Part shown: positions 15,718 to 23,934 of the stretch, one piece after another
Numbering within the stretch: the first letter of the stretch is position 1
How the letters are laid out: each line of letters opens with the position of its first letter
Source of the DNA: Acidobacteriaceae bacterium
GTDB taxonomy: Bacteria > Acidobacteriota > Terriglobia > Terriglobales > Acidobacteriaceae
DNA: 29,978 bases
Assembly (NCBI GenBank): GCA_003165455.1
Contig: PLUJ01000211.1
Coordinates: 727-30,704, forward strand
Reading direction: 5' to 3'
The notes under the pieces: generated by a model
Told to the model about the DNA's origin: nothing
Databases searched by the model: none
Seen by the model: only the letters and a program-made list of their open reading frames with translations
Position numbers and translations under genes: made by a program

Positions 15718-16086
15718 AACATGCTGCGAAACGGACAGCATATTGCCGTCAGCATCCTTGAACCATGCCACTTTGTCCCCAGTAGGCGCAGTCCAGATTC
15801 CCAACTCGTCTTGCTCGACAAATCCGAATCGTTCGCACTGGACGCCTTTCGCTTGGAGCGCTTTCACCATCTCCTCGATCTTCATGACCTGCCATCCCAG
15901 AATCGTGAAAGCAGCCGGAGTGAATTGCGCCCGCGCGATGCGAACCATGATTCCATTCGCGTCGAACACCATGGCAAAGCCATCGTCTTTTATAAATTGC
16001 AATCCCAGCACGCCTTCATAGAAGGCCCGCGCCTTCACCGCATCTTTGGTTGGAACAAAAGCGACAATGTCGGTAGCACCCAGCAT
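15715..16086 (-). CDS. VOC-superfamily (glyoxalase/bleomycin-resistance fold) protein
   Basis: A 123-residue, single-module VOC protein: DIVAFVPTKD, ARAFYEGVLGLQF, then the second half AFTILGWQVMKIEEMVKALQAKGV and the closing FKDADGNMLSVSQ. The fold is clear, but the metal ligands of true glyoxalase I are not: the usual His in the first strand reads Asp, and the usual Glu after DGN reads Ser. It may therefore bind a ligand or use another metal geometry, and the reaction cannot be named. AGTGAGGGAGGG gives a strong ribosome-binding site close to the ATG at 16086. It lies 73 bp after the APC permease on the same strand. Confidence 0.85.
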   Translation of the reverse strand: MLGATDIVAFVPTKDAVKARAFYEGVLGLQFIKDDGFAMVFDANGIMVRIARAQFTPAAFTILGWQVMKIEEMVKALQAKGVQCERFGFVEQDELGIWTAPTGDKVAWFKDADGNMLSVSQHV

Positions 16087-16145
16087 TCACCCTCCCTCAC
16101 TTTGGCCCTTCCTTCGCCCTTCGGCCCCTCGGCCCTTCCTTGCGA
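16087..16145. repeat. Low-complexity C/T-rich spacer with direct repeats
   Basis: The spacer between the APC permease and VOC genes is built from near-repeats of GGCCCTTC and GCCCTTCGG. The 11-bp GGCCCTTCCTT occurs exactly at 16104-16114 and 16131-16141. On the transcribed minus strand it is a G/A-rich GAAGGGC run ending in the VOC ribosome-binding site. Confidence 0.6.
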
Positions 16146-16159
16146 GAGTACTTCAAGTC

Positions 16160-17530
16160 CTATTCTTCGGGCGGCAATTCGAAATCGATCAGGTTTCCGC
16201 GGAAGCCTCGCGTCTTGATTGCTCCGAAAGCGATGCCGACTCCCATCCAGACCGCACCCACGATCTTAGCCGGACGGCTCAGGTTCAGCCACAGCAACAG
16301 GCAGATAAAGAATCCAGCCAGCGGGAACACGAAGTTTGAGATCTTTTTATTGTCGGCGCGCACATAGTAACGCATAAAAGCCGCCAGATTCACGCCCATG
16401 AAAGCGATCAAAGCGCCGAAGTTCAACATCTCCGCGCCCAAACCATAGCTGATCAGGAACGCCCCTATTAATGCGATCACTCCCACGAAGATTACGTTGT
16501 TGCGCGGCACGCGTTTTATTGGATCGAGTACGCCGAAGAACGATTGCGGCAAGGCCTTGCTACGCCCCATTCCGTATAGAAGGCGCGCCGCACCCAACTG
16601 GGAGCCCAGAGCGGATCCGAAATTCGCAACCAGCAGGGTAAAACCTAATATGCCAAACAGCGGCGGCCAAACTCGTCCCGCAACATATGTAAATGCGGTG
16701 TCGATATTCGGAAACGGCTGCGACGCGGGCCAGATCAACTGGCCGGCGTATACCTCAAATGCGGAAAGAATTCCGATGACCAGACACGTGAGCACGGTCG
16801 CCAGCAAAATATTTCGACGAGGATTTTCCGCCTCTTCCGAAAGCGTCGAAATTCCGTCGAATCCGATATAAGTCAGTACCGCGATCGATGTGCCACCCAG
16901 AACGGCTTTCGCGTTCCACAGCGCTGGATCGTAAAAAGGGCGTGTAAAAAATCCGGGCTCGTTATGGGGATGACCGAAGATATAATGCGCCGCCGCCAAA
17001 AAGAATATGACAATCACCGCGCCCATCCCCGCCGCTAGCCCCGTGTTTAGGCGGGCGGAAGTCTTTACCCCCTGGATGTTCAACCAGGTAAACACCGATG
17101 CAAAGAAAACCGCCCACGCCCAGTATGGAAGGCTCTCGACAATCGGCGTCCCTCGCGCGAAGTCGCGCGAAATCTGACTGCACCAGATTATGCAGATCAT
17201 TGGATTGAGCATGTAATCCATCACCATGCTCCAGCCGGTGACGTAGCCGAGCGCGGGATTGATCTCCTGCCCCACATAAGTAAACGCGGAACCCGCGCTG
17301 GGATAGGCCCGCGCCATTTTTCCGTAGCTGACTGCCGTAAATAACATGGCAATCATGGCAATGAGAATTGTTGTAACCACATGTCCATGCCCGCGGTCGC
17401 TGAGCACTCCGAAGACCGACATTGGGGCGACCGGCTGGATAACGATGATGCCGTAAAGAATCAGATCCCATAGCGTGAGGGTGCGACGCAGTCGCGGGGC
17501 GGACGACACAGCAACCGTGGGAGTTTCCAT
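16160..17530 (-). CDS. APC-family amino-acid permease
   Basis: A 456-residue inner-membrane transporter with about 12 hydrophobic helices. The first helix region has LTLWDLILYGIIVIQPVAPMSVFG, followed by the family's AYPSAGSAFTYVG segment with its helix-breaking Gly/Ser, TYIGFDGISTLSEEAENPRRNI in the central part, and GALGSQLGAARLLYGMGR-like residues (here GSALGSQLGAARLLYGMGR) before helix 9. This is the amino acid/polyamine/organocation superfamily; the closest feel is the general amino acid/putrescine importers, but specificity cannot be read. The length is normal. The C-terminus reads FELPPEE. It stands divergent from the toxin-antitoxin pair and upstream of the VOC gene, possibly co-transcribed with it. 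Confidence 0.92.
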   Translation of the reverse strand: METPTVAVSSAPRLRRTLTLWDLILYGIIVIQPVAPMSVFGVLSDRGHGHVVTTILIAMIAMLFTAVSYGKMARAYPSAGSAFTYVGQEINPALGYVTGWSMVMDYMLNPMICIIWCSQISRDFARGTPIVESLPYWAWAVFFASVFTWLNIQGVKTSARLNTGLAAGMGAVIVIFFLAAAHYIFGHPHNEPGFFTRPFYDPALWNAKAVLGGTSIAVLTYIGFDGISTLSEEAENPRRNILLATVLTCLVIGILSAFEVYAGQLIWPASQPFPNIDTAFTYVAGRVWPPLFGILGFTLLVANFGSALGSQLGAARLLYGMGRSKALPQSFFGVLDPIKRVPRNNVIFVGVIALIGAFLISYGLGAEMLNFGALIAFMGVNLAAFMRYYVRADNKKISNFVFPLAGFFICLLLWLNLSRPAKIVGAVWMGVGIAFGAIKTRGFRGNLIDFELPPEE

Positions 17531-17543
17531 GAGTTCGCCTATT

Positions 17544-17570
17544 GGATTATGCGGGTGGCGGGAATGTCAA
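17544..17570 (-). promoter_or_regulatory. Candidate promoter for the APC permease
   Basis: A perfect TTGACA on the minus strand at 17570-17565 is followed, 15 bases on, by TAATCC at 17549-17544. The spacing is short and the -10 imperfect. The resulting leader to the ATG at 17530 would be very short. Confidence 0.25.
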
Positions 17571-17679
17571 TACTAAAACGATTTATGCAAATGTACCCGA
17601 CCGGCAAAAACAGGTTTACATCGGCTTCAAAAATGTCACTAGGCTCGGGCCTCGCAAAAGCTGGGCGTGCATTATCACA

Positions 17680-17704
17680 TATTACCGCGTATTATTAACG
17701 TAAT
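17680..17704 (+). promoter_or_regulatory. Two adjoining near-palindromes at the antitoxin start (candidate autoregulatory operator)
   Basis: TATTAC-CGC-GTATTA at 17680-17694 is an inverted repeat with one mismatch. The near-palindrome ATTAACGTAAT at 17694-17704 adjoins it and runs into the ATG. Ribbon-helix-helix antitoxins commonly bind such short paired repeats over their own promoter. TATTAT at 17690-17695 could be a -10 that gives a leaderless transcript. No -35 is evident. Confidence 0.4.
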
Positions 17705-17945
17705 GGAGAAACAAACCATCAGCTTCCGACTCCCCTCAGAACAAGTATCTGCCCTGGATGCACTTGCCGACTCACTGGATCGCGATCGCACCTATCTTCT
17801 CGGCGAAGCCGTGCAGGCCTACCTGGATACTCAACAGTGGCAACTCGATCAAATTCGGGCGGGTATCCAAGAGGCCGAGACCGGCCATGTTATCGATCAT
17901 CGCAAAGTGAAGGCCATGACGGCGCGTTGGAAGCGGCGTAAGTGA
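17703..17945 (+). CDS. ParD/CopG-type ribbon-helix-helix antitoxin
   Basis: An 80-residue protein. The N-terminal strand QTISFRLPSEQV, followed by two helices (SALDALADSLDRDRTYLLGEA), is the ribbon-helix-helix DNA-binding fold. The C-terminal helical part (QLDQIRAGIQEAETG, then a basic RWKRRK end) is the usual toxin-binding region. It should neutralise the toxin encoded next and repress the operon. I choose the ATG at 17703; an in-frame GTG 36 bases earlier would add residues that do not fit the fold. No Shine-Dalgarno sequence precedes the ATG, hinting at leaderless translation. It overlaps the toxin start by 4 bp (GTGA). Confidence 0.88.
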   Translation: MEKQTISFRLPSEQVSALDALADSLDRDRTYLLGEAVQAYLDTQQWQLDQIRAGIQEAETGHVIDHRKVKAMTARWKRRK

Positions 17946-18229
17946 AGATTTTATGGACGCGCAAAGCATCGCGTCATCTGCGCGCCGCTTACGAATATTG
18001 GGCCTCCCAGAGCTCCGTCAAAGCTGGAGACATCATGCTCAACCGCATTTTCACTGCCGTCGAACTCCTGGAAAGATTTCCGGAAGCAAGACGGCTAGGC
18101 CGCATCGACGGAACCCGCGAACTTACGATCCTGCCTGCCCCGTTCGTTGTCGTCTATCGCGTCCAGCCCAATCAAATCGAGGTCATCGCCCTATTCCATG
18201 GTTCCCGTAAATGGCCCGCGACATTCTGA
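17942..18229 (+). CDS. ParE/RelE-family toxin
   Basis: A 95-residue toxin starting at GTG, inside the antitoxin's stop (GTGA overlap), which implies coupled translation. The family pattern is clear: KILWTRKASRHLRAAYEYWA at the N-terminus, the middle VELLERFPEARRLGRIDGTRELTI, and the closing strand VVYRVQPNQIEVIALFHGSRKWP. The HGSRKWP ending is typical of ParE-like members, which poison DNA gyrase, whereas RelE members cut mRNA. Choosing between them by sequence alone is uncertain. It ends 13 bases from the convergent TPR/FG-GAP gene. Confidence 0.88.
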   Translation: MKILWTRKASRHLRAAYEYWASQSSVKAGDIMLNRIFTAVELLERFPEARRLGRIDGTRELTILPAPFVVVYRVQPNQIEVIALFHGSRKWPATF

Positions 18230-18242
18230 TTCGCTGGCTGAA

Positions 18243-21200
18243 CTATTTCTTGACGTCATAGTCGAACCGGTAGCCATGCTGCTCGTTTCCTGACATGTGC
18301 CGCGTGTTGTATTCCAGAAGATAGTTCACATGCGCGTCGTCGAGAGGAAACGATTTTTGTGGCGCGTAGGGATAGTCGCCCATGCTGAGAAAAGGAAGAG
18401 GTGCGACGTAGTTGCCTTCCGCCGCGTAGAAGTCCATATCTTTTTCATAGCCGTTCGCTGCGAAGAAATAATCCCGAACCCACCCCTGCGGTAACGCCGG
18501 CAGATGCGACGGATCGAAATCGAGCCGCACTTCATCGCCCGATCCAAAGACTGCCAGTTTGTCATCGGTGGCAGTGAGCAGCGGCAGCACATCGCCATAG
18601 CGCGTGTAAGTTCCCGACGGCCGCGTGTAGGGACCAGTCGCGCTTACGTTTTCATAAATGTATTGAACGTTCCCCGGCGGCCTGCCTTCAATCTTCGAGG
18701 GATACCCGTGAAATTCAAGATCGGAGCGAGTGAGCGGCACCGTTGTGACGTGCACGTTCGCGTCATTGCGAAGCCCGGCGTTTTCACCAGCGGGGCGCGG
18801 AATTTCATTCACGTCTGTCCCAGTTTTCGGGCGCTTCCCGCCTTCACCTAGCTGTTCGGTGCGATCGATCAAAATATGATCCCAATAAATCTGCAGATTT
18901 GTAGTGATGCGAATCTTCTGCGTCCCAAGCGGCAGCTTACCGGTGAGATCTGCGGTCATGGTGCGTGGGCCTCCCGCAGGAAATCCAATGTCATCGACTG
19001 TGCGCACCCACTTGCCATTTCCATCTCTCTCGTCCGGAACGAGCGCTTCAACGTAGGGAGAGATCGCATGTATTCCAGCTTGCGACGCCGCGTACATGCT
19101 GTTCGCAGAGAAGTATTCGACTTCGCCATGCATCAGAAGCCACAGTGGGCCGCCGCGATACGGCTTGCCCAGGTCAAGGGTAAGAGTATGCGGCTGCGCG
19201 AAACCTTGAAACTGCGTCAGCGCAAAATCGCCGAAGTAACGATGCGCCAGCAGATCCGGCAAGACACTGTGACCGTCCTCATCCCATGCCCCAGCAGGAG
19301 GGCGCGCGCCGCGACTCACGACAACTTTGAATTCCGGGTATGGCGGATTCGAGGCGAAATACTCGTTGGGATAAACATCGAGATCGGCGGGACGGTCGAC
19401 CGCCAGAAGACGCGTCTGGTCGAGGTAGACAGCTTCCTCCAACGGCTCCATGAAGCGGAAACTCAGCTTCCCGTTTTTCTCGCGGATAGTGTCGCGATCG
19501 ATCTTGATGTATTCCACGGGGCGCGGAATGTCGCGCTGGTTGGGGCCAATCCAATGTCCCACAACTCCTGCTCCCAACATGTCGGCGACAAATTCATAGC
19601 GCTCGCCATTCCACACGAACAACGTTGGACAGGAACTGCCGCGGCGATCCATCTCAGTGAAATTCTGTTGCTTGTCGCCGGCAACGTTGATTTCGTCTTG
19701 CAACACGCCGGTAGGCCAAAGCATGCGGACGACGTCCGCTTCTTTCGCGGCGCCAAGACCGACGGTGAGATAAGGCGAATTTTGGCCGAGATATCCGTTC
19801 GAGCCGTAGATCTCGAACTTCTGTCGATTGCCTCCGGCGAAGACTTCCACTTTCGTTCCGATGGCGCTCTTGTTGTCGGCGAGTCCCTTGAGCGAGAGGC
19901 GCAGCCAATGATTCTGATTTCCGCCTTCGTTGCGTAGCAGCACGGCGGGGCCATGATTTTGCGTGACCAGCAAATCGGTCGCGCCGTCGTTGTCGTAATC
20001 TCCGGTGATGATGGCGCGCGGCTCTTTGAGTTGAATTTTGTCGAGGCCAACATCGGCGGTGACGTCCTTGAAGCCATCGGCGCCGAGATTGCGAAACAGC
20101 TTGATCTCACCCTTGCCTTCTTTGGTTTCGCCAACAGCGACCAGATCGACCCAGCCGTCATTGTCATAGTCGATGGCGGCGACGCCGAAGGCGCGGACCC
20201 AGTGGGTTTCGGGGAGTGGAACACGCTCGAAACTCTTGCCATGATTGTTGCGCCAGAGGGAAAGGCCAGGCACTCCCACGTGCGTGAACGCCAAATCCAT
20301 CCAGCTGTCGTGATCGAAGTCGAGGACGGCCACTCCCACTGCTTGCGGAAGAATCGGCGTGGACCAGAGCTTTCGCGGCAGAAACTTGCCTTCCCGCGGG
20401 TTCTCGAAGATCGTCGGGTCGCTGCCAGTGACGACAAGGTCGACCGCGCGGTCATTGTTATAGTCCGTTCCCACCGCACCTACAACGCCGATCCCGGTCA
20501 GGCCCAATGTGGCCGAGACATTCGTGAACTTTCCGTCACCGTTGTTCCTCCACATGTCATTTGAGCCCGCGACATATAAATCGAGATCGCCGTCGTGATC
20601 GTAATCGATGAATGTTAGGCCAAGGCCTATGCCCTTGCCCGTAATCTTGGCCGCGTCGGCCAAATTTTTAAAAGTACCATTTTTTTGGTTGTGCCAAAGC
20701 TCGATCTGAGTCTGGTAGGTCACGGCCAAATCCGTCGCACCGTCATTATCAAAATCGCCTGTAGTACAAGCCGTGGCTCGCGCGCTTAAATCCAATTCGG
20801 CTGCAGTCGTGACGTCTTCAAACTTGCCGCCCCCAACGTTGTGATACAGCGCCATCCCTCCACTTGGGCCGTTGCTCGCGAGAAAAATGTCGATTCTCCC
20901 GTCCGAATCGTAGTCGAAAAAACAGGCCCCCGGACTCTGATAGAGCGCAGGCGGCCCGTTGTAAGTAATAGTTCGGATTCCACGGGAGACCAACCCCGCC
21001 TCCGCCGTCACGTCCACAAACTGCACCTTGATCTGCGGAGGAGCTTTCAGCACGGCTAACGGCGATTCGATAGTGCGCGAGTATTTTCCTTGTTCGCCGT
21101 ACGCGAGACTGATGGGCGCACCCAGTTTGTTTTGCGTGATGTACTGGAATTTCTTCAGGTGCTCGCGGGCGTGGTCGATGTCGGCGGACTGTTGATAGGC

Positions 21201-21737
21201 GCGCGACAATCCGAACTCCGCGGAGGCGTGCAGCGGATTGAGTTGCAGCGCGTGCTGGAAGGCGTCGATGGCTTGCGGATACTGTTTCGCCTGCACGTAG
21301 ACCGACCCCAGGAAATACCAGGTGTCGGCGTCGTTCGCATCGAGCTTGACTACGTGATGAAAGGCATCAATCGCGGCCTGCGCGTCTCCGGTGTTCTTCG
21401 CGAGCAGGCCAAGGTTGTACCACGCGGTCGGATTCTTCGGATCCTGCTTGAGCGCATCTTGCAACACCGCTTTGGCTTCCTCGATCTTTTGCATATTCAG
21501 CAAGGCGATGCCTTCATTGAGGCGAGCCATCGCGAGATTAGGATCAAGCTCCGCTGCTTGCTGGAATGCCTTGAGTCCTTTCTCGAAAAGTTGCTGGTTC
21601 ATGTAGGCGGCGCCGAGATTATTCATGCGCGCAGCTTCGACGGGATTCGCCTTTGGCTGAGTTTGCGGGCTGGTCGCGAAGAGGCCAAGGGCGGCCGCGA
21701 GTACGCCGGCGAGAGCGGCTGAGAGTCGGGAAGTCAT
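18243..21737 (-). CDS. Exported TPR / FG-GAP / ASPIC-UnbV (CRTAC1-type) protein with large unassigned C-terminus
   Basis: A 1164-residue exported protein. I start it at the ATG at 21737 (MTSRLSAALAG, then a hydrophobic AGVLAAALGLFA segment); a TTG 9 bases earlier is also possible. Residues ~35-200 hold four to five TPRs (for example AWYNLGLLAKNTGDAQAAIDAF). Residues ~225-600 carry at least seven FG-GAP/VCBS calcium-loop motifs: DYDSDGRIDIF, DFDNDGATDLA, DYDHDGDLDLY, DYNNDRAVDLV, DFDHDSWMDLA and two DYDNDG copies, implying a beta-propeller. An ASPIC/UnbV segment follows (NHWLRLSLKG, then IGTKVEVFAGG). The last ~465 residues begin with SCPTLFVWNGERYEFVADMLG and match no domain I can name. It is last in the histidine kinase operon, 50 bp after the smaller CRTAC1-type protein. 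Function is unknown; adhesion or extracellular protein binding is a guess. Confidence 0.9.
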   Translation of the reverse strand: MTSRLSAALAGVLAAALGLFATSPQTQPKANPVEAARMNNLGAAYMNQQLFEKGLKAFQQAAELDPNLAMARLNEGIALLNMQKIEEAKAVLQDALKQDPKNPTAWYNLGLLAKNTGDAQAAIDAFHHVVKLDANDADTWYFLGSVYVQAKQYPQAIDAFQHALQLNPLHASAEFGLSRAYQQSADIDHAREHLKKFQYITQNKLGAPISLAYGEQGKYSRTIESPLAVLKAPPQIKVQFVDVTAEAGLVSRGIRTITYNGPPALYQSPGACFFDYDSDGRIDIFLASNGPSGGMALYHNVGGGKFEDVTTAAELDLSARATACTTGDFDNDGATDLAVTYQTQIELWHNQKNGTFKNLADAAKITGKGIGLGLTFIDYDHDGDLDLYVAGSNDMWRNNGDGKFTNVSATLGLTGIGVVGAVGTDYNNDRAVDLVVTGSDPTIFENPREGKFLPRKLWSTPILPQAVGVAVLDFDHDSWMDLAFTHVGVPGLSLWRNNHGKSFERVPLPETHWVRAFGVAAIDYDNDGWVDLVAVGETKEGKGEIKLFRNLGADGFKDVTADVGLDKIQLKEPRAIITGDYDNDGATDLLVTQNHGPAVLLRNEGGNQNHWLRLSLKGLADNKSAIGTKVEVFAGGNRQKFEIYGSNGYLGQNSPYLTVGLGAAKEADVVRMLWPTGVLQDEINVAGDKQQNFTEMDRRGSSCPTLFVWNGERYEFVADMLGAGVVGHWIGPNQRDIPRPVEYIKIDRDTIREKNGKLSFRFMEPLEEAVYLDQTRLLAVDRPADLDVYPNEYFASNPPYPEFKVVVSRGARPPAGAWDEDGHSVLPDLLAHRYFGDFALTQFQGFAQPHTLTLDLGKPYRGGPLWLLMHGEVEYFSANSMYAASQAGIHAISPYVEALVPDERDGNGKWVRTVDDIGFPAGGPRTMTADLTGKLPLGTQKIRITTNLQIYWDHILIDRTEQLGEGGKRPKTGTDVNEIPRPAGENAGLRNDANVHVTTVPLTRSDLEFHGYPSKIEGRPPGNVQYIYENVSATGPYTRPSGTYTRYGDVLPLLTATDDKLAVFGSGDEVRLDFDPSHLPALPQGWVRDYFFAANGYEKDMDFYAAEGNYVAPLPFLSMGDYPYAPQKSFPLDDAHVNYLLEYNTRHMSGNEQHGYRFDYDVKK

Positions 21738-21753
21738 CTGATTCAAGATTTAA

Positions 21754-21781
21754 ACACAGAGGACACAGGGGTACACGGAGG
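21754..21781. repeat. ACACAGAGG-type 9-bp repeat cluster
   Basis: Three near-identical 9-mers in a row: ACACAGAGG at 21754-21762, ACACAGGGG at 21763-21771 and, after one extra T, ACACGGAGG at 21773-21781. Each differs from the first by one base. They fill the short spacer between the two FG-GAP genes. Repeats of this GAGGACACAGAGG kind recur between genes in many Acidobacteriota and related genomes, and when translated give spurious HRGHRG peptides. Confidence 0.65.
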
Positions 21782-21787
21782 AAACCA

Positions 21788-23308
21788 TTATCTGGAGGAC
21801 TTCGACGGAGGACCGTATGCGCGCGCGCTTACAATGCCATTCCCTTCCTGGACGGTAACGGTTTGTCCGGCATTCACGTTCGAGAGGTTCTCCACCTGGC
21901 CGCTGGGCCATTGAATCTCAACGCTGTCAGCTTTCGTTTGCGCTCCCAGGCCGAAGGTGAGCACGAGTTCGCTCTGCGAGAGATAACTCGATCCGGAGCG
22001 CAGCATTTTCCATTGCTTGTCTTGATTGTTCCCCGAGGTCACATGCACCACCGCGCCGATGCCGTCGCGGTTCGACTTTGTCCCCACCAGCTTCAGGCGC
22101 AGGCTGTGATTCGTTCCGCCCTCGTTGTGGAAGAGAAAAGCCGGGCCGGCGTTGGTGGTGACGAGAACATCCAGGAAACCGTCGTTGTCGATATCGGCAT
22201 AAGCCGCGCCCCGCGCCACTCTCGGCGCGGCAAAGACTGGCCCCATCTGCGCCGTCACTTCCTGAAACTTACCGCCGCCAAGGTTGCGGAACAGATGCGA
22301 GGGCTCGGCATAACTCACGCGTTTCTGCACCCGTTCGATCGCATCTTCGATGTGATCGTTGGCGACGAAGATGTCGGGCCAGCCGTCGTTGTCATAGTCG
22401 GCGAAAGCGACTCCCATTCCCCTGCCCTCGACCTTCGAGATACCGGTTTCCGCCGAAACATCGGTGAACGTACCGTCGCCGTTGTTGCGGTACAGAGTGT
22501 TCGTCAGTGGAGGGAAGCTGTCGGGGTGGCAGTAACCGCGGCCGTTCAGGCCCATACAGGCTGGTTCGTAGCGCGGATCCCAATCGACGTAATTCACGAC
22601 GAACAGGTCCAGCAGTCCATCGCGGTTGTAGTCGAACCACCCGGCCGCGATGGACCACATCTTGCGGCCGCTATGTGTGGCACCGCTCAAACCCGCTTTT
22701 GCGGTGACGTCGGTGAAGGTGCCGTCGCCATTGTTGCGGAAGAGATACTGCTTGAGCGGAGGCATGCCCATGGGGCCACAGTTGACAGGCAGGCCCTCGT
22801 AATTGCAGTTGGGAATCTGCATCGAAGGCTTCGGGCCATGGACCAGGTCGACGTCGAGGTAATTGGCGACGAACAGGTCGAGCAGGCCGTTGCGATTGCG
22901 CTCGATGAACGTGCATCCGGAGGCGTAGCGAATGCCTGGCTGCAGGAGCCCGGCCTTTTCTGTCACGTCGGTGAAGGTGCCGTTGCCGTTGTTGTGATAG
23001 AGCCGCAGAGTCGTGCGATGCTTCTTATGGCCCGGCCAGTCCCGGCCATTTATCAGCAGAATGTCCTGCCAGCCATCGCGGTCGTAGTCCAGGAAGGCGC
23101 ACCCGGAACCGAGCGTTTCCGGCAGAAATTTTCCCCCGAAGGCTCCGCTGTTGTGCTGGAACTGGAGTCCCGCTGGGAGGGTCACATCGCTAAAACGGAA
23201 ACCCAGTGTAGGGAAGCCTGCCGTCGGCGCCCTCAAAGCCCGCAATGGAGGCAACTGCGGCCACCATGAGACTCCCGCCATTCCCCACAGGAACGACCGG
23301 CGATTCAC
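21788..23308 (-). CDS. Tat-exported FG-GAP / ASPIC-UnbV (CRTAC1-type) protein
   Basis: A 506-residue protein with a twin-arginine-like start, NRRSFLWGMAGVS, so it is probably exported folded. It carries repeated FG-GAP/VCBS calcium-loop units with the NNGDGTFTDVT sub-motif: DYDRDGWQDIL, ERNRNGLLDLF, DYNRDGLLDLF, DYDNDGWPDIF and DIDNDGFLDVL. The C-terminal ASPIC/UnbV segment reads NHSLRLKLVGTKSNRDGIGAVVHV, ending with SVEIQWPSGQVENL. The start is GTG at 23308 and overlaps the response regulator stop by 4 bp (GTGA), so its translation should be coupled to the regulator. CRTAC1-type proteins in bacteria have no established biochemical role; calcium-dependent binding at the surface is plausible. 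Confidence 0.92.
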   Translation of the reverse strand: MNRRSFLWGMAGVSWWPQLPPLRALRAPTAGFPTLGFRFSDVTLPAGLQFQHNSGAFGGKFLPETLGSGCAFLDYDRDGWQDILLINGRDWPGHKKHRTTLRLYHNNGNGTFTDVTEKAGLLQPGIRYASGCTFIERNRNGLLDLFVANYLDVDLVHGPKPSMQIPNCNYEGLPVNCGPMGMPPLKQYLFRNNGDGTFTDVTAKAGLSGATHSGRKMWSIAAGWFDYNRDGLLDLFVVNYVDWDPRYEPACMGLNGRGYCHPDSFPPLTNTLYRNNGDGTFTDVSAETGISKVEGRGMGVAFADYDNDGWPDIFVANDHIEDAIERVQKRVSYAEPSHLFRNLGGGKFQEVTAQMGPVFAAPRVARGAAYADIDNDGFLDVLVTTNAGPAFLFHNEGGTNHSLRLKLVGTKSNRDGIGAVVHVTSGNNQDKQWKMLRSGSSYLSQSELVLTFGLGAQTKADSVEIQWPSGQVENLSNVNAGQTVTVQEGNGIVSARAYGPPSKSSR

Positions 23309-23934
23309 GGAACGTTCACCAGCCCGGCGCGAATGGCGTACACCACCAACTCCGCAGTCTTATGAATTCCCAGCGAGTTCATGATGTTCGCGCGGTGAAC
23401 CGCGATCGTGTTGGCGCTGAGGTCGAGCGCCGTTGCAATCTCCTTGTTCGACTTGCCGTCGACGATCATCTGCAACACTTCCAGCTCCCGCTGCGTCAGC
23501 GCCGCGCTGCGCTCTCCCTTTAAAGCCGAGCGCTGCTCGATCTGTGGATCGAATACCGTTTCTCCCGCAGCAACCTTACGGATCGCCGAACTAAGTTCCA
23601 GGTCCATGGCGTTCTTGAGAACGTATCCCTTTGCACCGGCGTCGATTGCCTGTCGCACCCAAGTACTCTCAGAGTGCATGCTGAGCATAAGAACGGCTGT
23701 CGCCGGGCGGTCCTGAATGATTTTGCGCGTGGCATCCAGGCCGTTCATGGTCGGCAAAGCACAATCCATTAACACGACCTGGGGATGCAACCGCCAAGCC
23801 ATCTTAATAGCTTCCTCGCCATCCCCGGCTTCGCCAACCACCTTCATGTCTGGTTCATCCTCGATCATGCGACGGAAGCCGCGTCGTACGAGTGCGTGGT
23901 CATCGACCAGCAATACCGTGATTGGTTTTGTCAT
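23305..23934 (-). CDS. NarL/FixJ-type response regulator (REC + LuxR HTH)
   Basis: A 209-residue DNA-binding response regulator. The receiver domain shows the acidic pair Asp11-Asp12 in LLVDDH and the phospho-acceptor Asp57 in VVLMDCALPTMNG, with the conserved Ser in MLSMHSE and Lys in GYVLKN. The C-terminal LuxR-type helix-turn-helix reads LTQRELEVLQMIVDGKSNKEIATALDLSANTIAVHRANIMNSLG in outline, ending in KTAELVVYAIRAGLV. Its start overlaps the kinase stop by 4 bp (ATGA), and its own stop overlaps the CRTAC1-type start, so kinase, regulator and exported protein are translationally linked. The target genes are unknown; autoregulation of the operon is likely. Confidence 0.96.
   Translation of the reverse strand: MTKPITVLLVDDHALVRRGFRRMIEDEPDMKVVGEAGDGEEAIKMAWRLHPQVVLMDCALPTMNGLDATRKIIQDRPATAVLMLSMHSESTWVRQAIDAGAKGYVLKNAMDLELSSAIRKVAAGETVFDPQIEQRSALKGERSAALTQRELEVLQMIVDGKSNKEIATALDLSANTIAVHRANIMNSLGIHKTAELVVYAIRAGLVNVP

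Noticed and set aside
18876..19937. A 353-codon plus-strand open frame, and similar ones at 19953-20564 and 21090-21722
   Set aside because: All are antisense to the TPR/FG-GAP/ASPIC gene, without recognisable motifs or ribosome-binding sites.
21653..23269. A 538-codon open frame on the plus strand
   Set aside because: It lies antisense to the two FG-GAP genes, whose motifs are unmistakable. Its own translation has no domain, is Arg/His/Val-rich and contains a HRGHRG peptide from the 9-bp repeats, typical of a high-GC shadow frame.
20000..23300. Periodic near-repeats in DNA, considered as a CRISPR or minisatellite array
   Set aside because: The periodicity is irregular and in frame, and comes from FG-GAP DxDxDG protein motifs.
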